A DNA stretch of 48,847 bases, from contig JBHHYR010000006.1 in the NCBI GenBank assembly GCA_046757585.1, positions 1-48,847 of the forward strand, in the 5' to 3' direction. Shown here in pieces: positions 42,522 to 48,847 of the stretch; positions within the stretch are counted from its first letter, which is position 1, and each line of letters opens with the position of its first letter. The position numbers and the translations under genes are program-made. The DNA comes from JBHHYR01 sp046757585 (GTDB lineage Bacteria; Desulfobacterota; Binatia; HRBIN30). Under the pieces are notes generated by a model. It was given only the letters and a program-made list of their open reading frames with translations. It ran no database searches and was not told where the DNA came from.

Positions 42522-42941
42522 TCAGACCGCCGGATCCCGCACGAAGTACACCAGCTCACACGCATGGGGATTGCGCTCGTCCCAGATGACTCTGACGACC
42601 ACCTCGCGCACCTCGTCCAGATCGGTTGCGATCACTTGCCGTTCCCAACGATACCCGGGATAGCCATCAAACGTCCCCTGCGAGTCACCGAGATCTTCTA
42701 GGCCCGCCGACGATACCTGGTACTGAATCTGGCTCACCAGCTCGCGCGCCAGCAACGTCGCACGCGTCAGGCTCTGGTCGCGAGCGACCGCCTTGATGTT
42801 GCGTCCCTGCAGGCCGAGCAGCCCGACGAAAGCGAACGCGACGACGGCGAGCGCCACCATCACCTCCAGGAGGGTAAACCCGGCATCCTCCCGGCCGTGT
42901 AAGGGCGGGGCGCGGCGATGCTCATCCCCCGTAGTCGACAT
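42522..42941 (-). CDS. gspI: GspI, minor pseudopilin
   Basis: 139 residues. A 21-residue basic leader ending in Gly precedes FTLLEVMVALAVVAFAFVGLLG, with Glu at +5. The rest fits GspI: RATLLARELVSQIQYQV, GYPGYRWERQV and a C-terminal REVVVRVIWDE strand region. GspI starts tip-complex assembly with GspJ and GspK. The first 20 bp overlap the 3' end of gspH, and the gap to gspJ is 2 bp, so the minor pseudopilins are tightly coupled. Confidence 0.92.
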   Translation of the reverse strand: MSTTGDEHRRAPPLHGREDAGFTLLEVMVALAVVAFAFVGLLGLQGRNIKAVARDQSLTRATLLARELVSQIQYQVSSAGLEDLGDSQGTFDGYPGYRWERQVIATDLDEVREVVVRVIWDERNPHACELVYFVRDPAV

Positions 42942-43494
42942 CGTGGTACCCGGCGTTCATCTTGAGGCGCCCGCTCATCGGATTCAGCCACAGTGTGTAA
43001 GCATCGCGTGAGGTCGCCAAGTGAATGACCGTGGGGTCGACGGACCCGTCAGGGTAGAAAACCGTGTAGATCTGTCCCTGGACAATCTTTCCCGCCAGAG
43101 TGGGCAACACCACGTCGGCGATGCCGACGGGCTGCTCGAGCCTGGTGCCGCGCGCCAGCGGTCCGAGGTCACGCGCGACGTCTGCAAGATCCGTGGACCC
43201 CTCCGCGGACACCCAGTACCGTTGCTGGTTCAGATCGTAATTCAAACGGTACGCGTACCCATTGAGCACCGCTTCGCTGCGCAGCAGACGGAAGGTCATT
43301 ACCAAGCGCCGCGCCTGAGCGGTCAGCTCGGCGCGGCCGGGGTCCCGCAGGCGCGGCAGCGCCAACCCCAGCACCACCGCCATGATGAGCAGGACGAGCG
43401 CCAGCTCCAGAAGCGTGAACCCCGAGCAACCCAGGCGTCGCAGCCATCGCGCATCCCCCCACGGCTCAGCTCTGGCGGTTGTCGATATCGGCAT
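42922..43494 (-). CDS. gspH: GspH, minor pseudopilin
   Basis: 190 residues. A long, 25-residue leader (ending CSG) precedes FTLLELALVLLIMAVVLGLALP, with Glu at +5. The helix continues as ELTAQARRLVMTFRLLRSEA, followed by a beta-rich domain (NGYAYRLNYDLNQQRYWVSA, split by loops) as in GspH. ATG 43494 lies inside the 3' end of gspG (29-bp overlap), with AAGG just upstream; the overlap is unusually long but no better start exists in frame. GspH links the major pseudopilin shaft to the tip complex. Confidence 0.88.
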   Translation of the reverse strand: MPISTTARAEPWGDARWLRRLGCSGFTLLELALVLLIMAVVLGLALPRLRDPGRAELTAQARRLVMTFRLLRSEAVLNGYAYRLNYDLNQQRYWVSAEGSTDLADVARDLGPLARGTRLEQPVGIADVVLPTLAGKIVQGQIYTVFYPDGSVDPTVIHLATSRDAYTLWLNPMSGRLKMNAGYHDVDYGG

Positions 43495-43882
43495 TCTTGC
43501 CTTCACCGCCCTCCTGCCCGTCAGACCCGTAGGACTTGATGAGGAAATCTTGCCCATCACTGAAGTAGGCATACGGGTTGCCCCACGGATCCGTGGGAAC
43601 TTTATCGAGATAACCGTCGGGATTGTAGTTTCTCGCCGCCTCCGGTCGTTGCACGAGCGCTTCCAGACCTTGGCCGGTAGATGGGTAAAAGCCGTTATCG
43701 AGTTTGAACAAGTGCAACGCTTCCTCAATACCCTTGATGTCCGCCAGCGCCTTGGTGCGGCGGGCTTCATCGGTGCGGCCGATGATCTTGGGGGCCACCA
43801 GAGTCACCAAGAGTCCCAAGATGAACACGACGACCATGATCTCGATGAGCGTAAACCCTGTGCGGTCGCGCAAACGTCGCAT
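43466..43882 (-). CDS. gspG: GspG, major pseudopilin
   Basis: 138 residues. The leader ends at Gly9 before FTLIEIMVVVFILGLLVTLVAP, with Glu at +5. The mature protein has the GspG signature: LHLFKLDNGFYPSTGQGLEAL, PDGYLDKVPTDPWGNPY and a C-terminal SYGSDGQEGGEGKNADI loop that binds calcium in known members. It forms the pseudopilus shaft. ATG 43882 has AGGAGG 7 nt upstream, the strongest ribosome binding site in the operon, fitting its expected abundance. 59 bp after gspF. Confidence 0.96.
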   Translation of the reverse strand: MRRLRDRTGFTLIEIMVVVFILGLLVTLVAPKIIGRTDEARRTKALADIKGIEEALHLFKLDNGFYPSTGQGLEALVQRPEAARNYNPDGYLDKVPTDPWGNPYAYFSDGQDFLIKSYGSDGQEGGEGKNADIDNRQS

Positions 43883-43941
43883 TTTCCGTTCCTCCTGATC
43901 CCACTGACGATTCAAAACGCTAACACCCACCCTGGAGCAAT

Positions 43942-45174
43942 TCAACGCACCAACTCGTTGAGCTCGAAGATCGGCAACAGGATCGCCATGACGATGAAGA
44001 GCACCACGCCGCCGCCAACGAGAATCATCACCGGTTCCAGAATGCTGGTCAACGCCGAGACCGAGGACTCGACTTCGCGGTCGTAGGCGTCGGCGGCCTT
44101 CGCCAACATCTCCTCGAGCGCACCGCTCTTTTCGCCAACCGCAATCATATGCACGAGCATCGCCGGAAAGAGGCCGCTCTTCTTCAACGGCGGCGCGATA
44201 CTCTGCCCTTCCCGGATGCTGGCGCGGGCCTCGTCAATGGCCTCACTGAGCACCGTATTGCTCACCACGTTCTTCACGATGTCGAGCGACTGCAGCAGGG
44301 CGATACCGCTGCTGAGCAGCGTGGCAAGGGTACGGGCAAAGCGGGCGAGCGCCACTTTCTTGAGCAACTTGCCGGCGTACGGAATGGACAGGACGGCGCG
44401 GTCATAGCGCAGCCGACCGGCCGGGGTGCGCGTACTGACTCGAACCGAGACCACCGCGATGATCAGCGTGCCAACCAGCAACCACCAGTACTGCTGCAAG
44501 AAGCCCGTCACCGCGAGCAAGACGGTAGTCATCAGCGGGAGAGTGGCCTGGTTCTCGCTGAAGAGCTTGGTGACCTTGGGGACCACGTAGGAGAGCAGGA
44601 AGAGGAGGATGGCGCTCCCGACGACTCCCATCAACAGCGGATAGGTGAGCGCCGAACGAACTTTGTCGCGCAAGGTGGCGTAGCTTTCGGTGTAGTCGGC
44701 AAGTCGCAGCAACACGACGTCGAGGGCGCCGCTCGCTTCGCCGGCACGGACCATGTTGATATACAGATCGCTGAAGATGCGCGGGTGACCTTTGAGTGCG
44801 TTCGCCAGCGATCCGCCTTCGGTCACCTGCTCGCGCACCTGTGACAACGTGCGTTTGATACGCGAGCTCTCTACCTGCTCGATCAGGGCCGAGAGACATT
44901 CGACGAGCGGCAGTCCGGCGCCGACCAGGGTCGAAAGCTGGCGCGTGACCAGTGCCAGCTCTTGGGGCGTGATACGTTGGCTGAACCGAGTGAGGTCAAG
45001 CGCCGTCCGCTCGGTCGCCGCCGTCTGGACCTGACGCTGTTCTTCGGTGAGGTCTGTTGGAAAGACCCCGCTGCGCCGCAGCTTGAGCCGAGCCCCCTTC
45101 GGCGTATCGGCATCGATGATGCCACTGACCGTCCGTCCTTGCTGGCTCAGTCCCTTGTACGCATATACCGGCAT
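43942..45174 (-). CDS. gspF: GspF, inner-membrane platform protein
   Basis: 410 residues, standard length. Two T2SSF repeats: the first around 70-195 (TRQLSTLVGAGLPLVECL, FSDLYINMVRAGEASGALD) and the second around 270-400 (FARTLATLLSSGIALLQSL, MLVHMIAVGEKSGALEEML). Three membrane segments are visible, the last at the C-terminus (PVMILVGGGVVLFIVMAILL). The N-terminal VYAYKGLSQQGRTVSG is typical. GspF connects GspE to pseudopilus assembly. ATG at 45174 is preferred to a TTG three codons earlier. Confidence 0.95.
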   Translation of the reverse strand: MPVYAYKGLSQQGRTVSGIIDADTPKGARLKLRRSGVFPTDLTEEQRQVQTAATERTALDLTRFSQRITPQELALVTRQLSTLVGAGLPLVECLSALIEQVESSRIKRTLSQVREQVTEGGSLANALKGHPRIFSDLYINMVRAGEASGALDVVLLRLADYTESYATLRDKVRSALTYPLLMGVVGSAILLFLLSYVVPKVTKLFSENQATLPLMTTVLLAVTGFLQQYWWLLVGTLIIAVVSVRVSTRTPAGRLRYDRAVLSIPYAGKLLKKVALARFARTLATLLSSGIALLQSLDIVKNVVSNTVLSEAIDEARASIREGQSIAPPLKKSGLFPAMLVHMIAVGEKSGALEEMLAKAADAYDREVESSVSALTSILEPVMILVGGGVVLFIVMAILLPIFELNELVR

Positions 45175-45235
45175 ACCCCACAACCCTTCCGACGACGCTG
45201 GAGTCGGGAATATTCGACCCGCCCGACGGGCGCGA

Positions 45236-46945
45236 CTAGATCAGGTCTTCCTGCGTTACCCGCAGGACTTCCTGGATGGTCGTAATCCCCGCCGCCACCT
45301 TGTCCGCCCCGTCCTGGCGCAGCGTCGTCATCCCCCTGGCGGTCGCCGCGCGCCGGATAGTCGCGGCGTCCGCGTGCTTCATGACCAACCCTCGAATCTC
45401 GTCATCAACGACCAACAGTTCGTGGATGCCGGTACGTCCGCGATAGCCTGTGCGCTTGCACTGATTGCACCCCGCACCGGGTTTGTAGATCGTGTGGTCG
45501 GCCAGCTGCTGCGGGGTCATGGACAGCTCTTCCAACTCCTCCCTGCTGGGCTCATAGGGCTCGTGGCACGCCGGGCACACCCGGCGCACCAAGCGCTGCG
45601 CCATGACCGTCACCACCGACGACGACACCAGGAACGGCTCGATCCCCATGTCGAGCAGGCGCGTCATCGCGCCGAACGAGTCATTGGTGTGCAATGTCGA
45701 GAACACCAGGTGACCCGTCAGGGCCGCCTGGATGGCAATCTCCGCCGTCTCCAGATCACGGATTTCGCCGACCATGATGACATCCGGATCCTGCCGGAGG
45801 ATGGAGCGTAAGCCGTTGGCGAAGGTCAGCTCGATCTTCGGATTCACCTGAATCTGACCGATCCCATGCAATTGATACTCGATCGGATCCTCGATCGTAA
45901 TGATGTTCTTGTCCGTGGTGTTGATCTTCGACAACGCCGCGTACAGTGTGGTTGTTTTTCCGCTCCCCGTTGGCCCGGTCACCAGGATGATGCCGTGGCT
46001 CTGCTTAATCAGGCGGCTCACCAGCTCGTGCTTCACGCCCGTGAGGCCGAGGTCCTGGAGCTGCAAGACGGTCGTTGACTTATCGAGCAAGCGCATCACC
46101 ACCCGCTCGCCGAACGCCGTGGGGACCACTGACACGCGGATATCGATGTCCTTGCCGGCCAGCCGGATGCGGATACGGCCATCTTGCGGCAGGCGCTTCT
46201 CTGCGATGTTGAGACCCGCCATGATCTTCACGCGGGAGATGATCACCGGCTGGAAGCGCTTCGGCGGAGAGATAATGTCGTAGAGAATCCCATCGATGCG
46301 GAAGCGGACCATCAAATCCCGTTCGAACGGCTCGATGTGAATATCGCTCGCGCGGTCCTTCGCAGCTTGGAAGAGCAACGAATTGACCAAGCGAATGATC
46401 GGCGCCTCGTCATCGGATTCGAGGAGGTCACGCGGTTCTTCCAGCTCGGTGGCCATGAGATCGAGCCGTTCTTCGTCGAGGCCGTCCATCAGCTGCGACG
46501 CGGATCCGGACGCGAGGTCATACACGCGGTTGATGGCATCGACAATGACCGGCCCCGGTGCCACCAGCACGCGGATCGGCTTGCGGAGTAGCAAGCGCAC
46601 GTCGTCGAGCGGGCCCAAGCTCGCCGGATCCGCGGTAGCAACGACGACCGCCTCACCTTCGCGTGCCACCGGAAGCAGCTGGCAACGCTTGGCGAAGTTG
46701 ATCGGCAGTTCGTTGATCAGCTCAAGCATGTCACCATCTTCCGGCAGGCGTTCCGCGAACGGCAGGCCGAAGTGATTCGCCAGCGCTTGGGCCCAGGTGC
46801 CACTGTCGATTGCGCCCATCTCCTGGAGCACATCCCCCAGGCCTTTCCCGTCACGCTGGCGCTCTCGTGCCTTCTCCAACGTGTCTTCCGACACCGTACC
46901 TTGCTCGATCAAGAAGGCTTCCAGTGATCGCGCTGCAACAGCCAT
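45236..46945 (-). CDS. gspE: GspE, secretion ATPase
   Basis: 569 residues. An N-terminal MshEN/T2SSE_N-type domain (about 5-150) is followed by the N2D domain (ASDIHIEPFERDLMVRFRID) and the ATPase domain: Walker A GPTGSGKTTT, the Asp box IITIEDPIEYQ, Walker B LRQDPDVIMVGEIRD and the His box ALTGHLVFSTLHTND. A C-terminal zinc site has CPAC and CNQC. GspE powers pseudopilus extension with GspL and GspF. ATG at 46945 is chosen; a GTG two codons earlier also exists, immediately after the gspD stop. Confidence 0.96.
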   Translation of the reverse strand: MAVAARSLEAFLIEQGTVSEDTLEKARERQRDGKGLGDVLQEMGAIDSGTWAQALANHFGLPFAERLPEDGDMLELINELPINFAKRCQLLPVAREGEAVVVATADPASLGPLDDVRLLLRKPIRVLVAPGPVIVDAINRVYDLASGSASQLMDGLDEERLDLMATELEEPRDLLESDDEAPIIRLVNSLLFQAAKDRASDIHIEPFERDLMVRFRIDGILYDIISPPKRFQPVIISRVKIMAGLNIAEKRLPQDGRIRIRLAGKDIDIRVSVVPTAFGERVVMRLLDKSTTVLQLQDLGLTGVKHELVSRLIKQSHGIILVTGPTGSGKTTTLYAALSKINTTDKNIITIEDPIEYQLHGIGQIQVNPKIELTFANGLRSILRQDPDVIMVGEIRDLETAEIAIQAALTGHLVFSTLHTNDSFGAMTRLLDMGIEPFLVSSSVVTVMAQRLVRRVCPACHEPYEPSREELEELSMTPQQLADHTIYKPGAGCNQCKRTGYRGRTGIHELLVVDDEIRGLVMKHADAATIRRAATARGMTTLRQDGADKVAAGITTIQEVLRVTQEDLI

Positions 46946-46951
46946 GTGCAC

Positions 46952-48847
46952 TCAGTCCACCGTCACCCAGTTGTGCGCGTCCAAGGCCGCCGGCTGACTG
47001 GGCTCCCGCCACGACAAGAACACCGCCGGCGACGTGCTCACCCGCATCCCTTCCGGATAGGCCGCAAAGGCCTGTTGCGGGGTGGCAAACACGTCCAGGC
47101 ATGCATAATTCGCCGTGTAGCCGTCGCCCTGAAAGCGGTAACTCTCGCCAGCCCTGAACAGCGAGGCCAGCGCCGAATCGGCGGGCACGGCCAAGGCCAA
47201 CAGGCCGTTGCTGCCACCAAGACCAGGAGGGGGCGTGCCCGACTCCCAGAAATTGGCCAGCAGAACGTAGCGGTCGGCCACACGGGTACCCGTGGCCGTA
47301 CCCCCATGTCCGGCTGCCGCGCCCCGACGCGCGGACCCCCCACCTGCCGGCTTGCGAGGCTCTCCCTCCGAGCGTGGGTGGGACCCATCATGCTCGGGCT
47401 CCAACGACGGCCGCATCTCCCACGAAGGCCGGTACAGCTCATCCCAGGTCGGACCCTTGCGACCGGATTTCTCGAAGGGTTCGCGAATGATGCGTTCGCG
47501 CTCTGCAACCGAAATGTTCCGCTGATCTCTCTCGTTGCGAATGATGTGCGGTGTCAGGAAGATCAGCAAGTTCGTCTTGCGGTTTCTGACCTGGCTGAAA
47601 CGAAACAAATGCCCGAAAACGGGAATGTCGCCAATGAAGGGCACCTGACTGACGTTCTTGGTCTTGGTGTTGAAAATGAGTCCGCCGATGACAACGGTCT
47701 GTCCGTCCCGGGCAACGATGGTCGTTGTCGCGGAACGGATCGTCGTGGTCGGCCCGAGCTGCGGATCAGTCGACACGACGTCGGACACCTCTTCGAAGAT
47801 ATCGAGGCGCACGATGCCCCCTTCGGAGATCTGAGGAGTAATCCGCAAGGTGATGCCCACATCGCGCCTCTCGACGGTGGCGAACGTGTTCGACAGATTG
47901 GTCACGTCGGTCGAGCGGCTCGCAATGAAGGGAAGATTTTGCCCCGAGACGATTTCCGCCTCCTGATTGTCCGTGGTCAGCACGGTGGGCGCCGAGAGAA
48001 TGTTCGCGTTGTTTTCGCGCTCGAGCGCCCGCAGCAGCGCCTGCTGCGCTGGCACCTGGACCCCGTTGACCGTGACCGTCTGGCTGCTCGCCGCAGCCAG
48101 GATCAAGCCCTGCAAGCTTGTCGGTTGCAGGAGCTGGTTGATATCACCGCTGAGATTCGTGCGTCCCAGGCCTACGCCGCTGCCGACCGTGGTTGCGCCT
48201 TGGAATTCGATGCCCAGCTCGCGCGTTTTATCGAGCGACACCTCGGCGATGATGGCTTCCACGTACACCTGGCGCCGGCGCACATCGAGCTTTTCAATCA
48301 CAGCCCTGAGCGTCTGGAAGTCCTGCGGGGAGGCGTTGATAATGAGAGCGTTCGTAGCGGGATCAGCGGTGACTCGCACCTCCCCCTGGAACTCGCCTCC
48401 GCCTTGCCCTCCCACCGAACTCACCCCGCCAACCCCTCCGCGCCCCAGCCCGCCACCAATCCGGCCCGCGCCGCCGCGCCGTCCTCCGAGGGTGCCAGCC
48501 GCCCCAAAACCGGTCTGGCCGATACCGCCCACCCCACCGCCCAAACCCCCACCGCCCAACCGGCTGCTGAGGCTGCTGCCGCCCACGCCGCGACCACCGA
48601 AGCCCCCGCGGCCACCGAACCCACGGGCCCCTCGGCCGAGGCCCCCAAAACCGCCGCGACCGCCGAAGCCACCGAGCCCACCGCCACCCCCACCACCGAT
48701 GAGAGAACCCAGCACCCCGACCATCTCCGACGCATTGGCATACTTCAAATAGTACACGTGAATCCGACCAGTGCCCACCGGCAGTGGTACGTCGAGCCGG
48801 GTGATCAGCTCTTTGAGACGCCGCATTTCGACCGGCCCGGCAACCAA
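46952..48847 (-). CDS. gspD: GspD secretin, 5' end beyond the window
   Basis: The C-terminal 631 residues are visible; N0, N1 and perhaps N2 lie off the window. The fragment starts at the end of a secretin_N repeat (RLKELITRLDVP), then YYLKYANASEMVGVLGSLI, a roughly 100-residue Gly/Arg-rich stretch (48395-48697), a final N-domain, and the secretin barrel (SAPTVLTTDNQEAEIVSGQ, VPFIGDIPVFGHLF, LLIFLTPHII). After residue 455 there is a C-terminal extension of about 170 residues instead of the usual short S-domain. It forms the outer-membrane T2SS channel and heads the operon. Confidence 0.93.
   Translation of the reverse strand: MVAGPVEMRRLKELITRLDVPLPVGTGRIHVYYLKYANASEMVGVLGSLIGGGGGGGLGGFGGRGGFGGLGRGARGFGGRGGFGGRGVGGSSLSSRLGGGGLGGGVGGIGQTGFGAAGTLGGRRGGAGRIGGGLGRGGVGGVSSVGGQGGGEFQGEVRVTADPATNALIINASPQDFQTLRAVIEKLDVRRRQVYVEAIIAEVSLDKTRELGIEFQGATTVGSGVGLGRTNLSGDINQLLQPTSLQGLILAAASSQTVTVNGVQVPAQQALLRALERENNANILSAPTVLTTDNQEAEIVSGQNLPFIASRSTDVTNLSNTFATVERRDVGITLRITPQISEGGIVRLDIFEEVSDVVSTDPQLGPTTTIRSATTTIVARDGQTVVIGGLIFNTKTKNVSQVPFIGDIPVFGHLFRFSQVRNRKTNLLIFLTPHIIRNERDQRNISVAERERIIREPFEKSGRKGPTWDELYRPSWEMRPSLEPEHDGSHPRSEGEPRKPAGGGSARRGAAAGHGGTATGTRVADRYVLLANFWESGTPPPGLGGSNGLLALAVPADSALASLFRAGESYRFQGDGYTANYACLDVFATPQQAFAAYPEGMRVSTSPAVFLSWREPSQPAALDAHNWVTVD
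48395..48697 (-). repeat. Glycine-rich coding repeat within gspD
   Basis: About 100 codons, dominated by Gly with interspersed Phe, Arg and Ser, in short variants of GGFGGRGG and GGLGRG. It interrupts a secretin_N domain at the usual site of a flexible loop. The DNA is correspondingly rich in CC-containing tandem codons on the plus strand and prone to slippage. Confidence 0.8.

Noticed and set aside
37600..48847. Reading the secretion operon as type IV pili
   Set aside because: GspH-GspN pseudopilin and GspK features and the single ATPase without PilT/PilB pairing identify T2SS; PilM/PilO resemblance is only at the GspL/GspM fold level.

Overview
GC-rich bacterial chromosome window with dense, tightly packed genes. 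It looks like a Gram-negative, deltaproteobacteria-like lineage. Candidatus Binatota or a Myxococcota relative fits best, but this is inference from gene content only. The supporting content is: secreted Cys-rich proteins that pair EF-hand (dockerin-like) repeats with a DUF4215-type motif; an RND permease next to a YCF48-like propeller protein; a P450/amidohydrolase/crotonase/SDR catabolic set; and a full type II secretion (T2SS) operon. I saw no rRNA, tRNA, CRISPR array, prophage or transposase gene.

1-6.7 kb: a type II toxin-antitoxin pair whose VapC-like toxin is cut short inside a 25-bp repeat, then single housekeeping or envelope genes: PEBP-family protein, membrane metallophosphoesterase, DUF1232 membrane protein, small exported protein, SIMPL-domain protein, MsrP-like Tat-exported molybdoenzyme, PHP phosphoesterase.

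6.7-16.4 kb: a catabolic and envelope-transport region. A plus-strand SDR meets a long minus-strand run. In transcription order the run is: coiled-coil membrane protein, small exported protein, YCF48-like lipoprotein, RND permease with an in-line PDZ domain, 64-aa membrane protein, amidohydrolase, cytochrome P450, crotonase. I infer a system that moves and oxidises a hydrophobic compound. A second copy of the 25-bp repeat, inverted, holds the SDR stop codon.

16.5-29 kb: GAF-containing PtsP with a clear sigma-70-type promoter, a MEMO1-family protein coupled to a zinc-ribbon protein, a receiver-first histidine kinase with a near-leaderless promoter, PBP1A, a histone-deacetylase-fold hydrolase, tatA/B plus tatC, a DUF4911 protein coupled to a YdcF-family protein, and an acyl-CoA ligase.

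29-33 kb: tandem duplication of a 484-aa secreted Cys-rich calcium-binding-type protein, each copy carrying the same 51-nt leader, followed by a CBS-domain protein.

33-48.8 kb: a cytosolic histidine kinase and sigma-54 activator pair, a noncoding gap, then a minus-strand T2SS operon gspD-E-F-G-H-I-J-K-L-M-N plus one unknown membrane protein. GspD runs off the window end and carries a roughly 100-residue glycine-rich insert and a roughly 170-residue C-terminal extension. The tandem secreted proteins are plausible T2SS cargo. Neither this link nor control of gsp by the sigma-54 pair is shown by the sequence.
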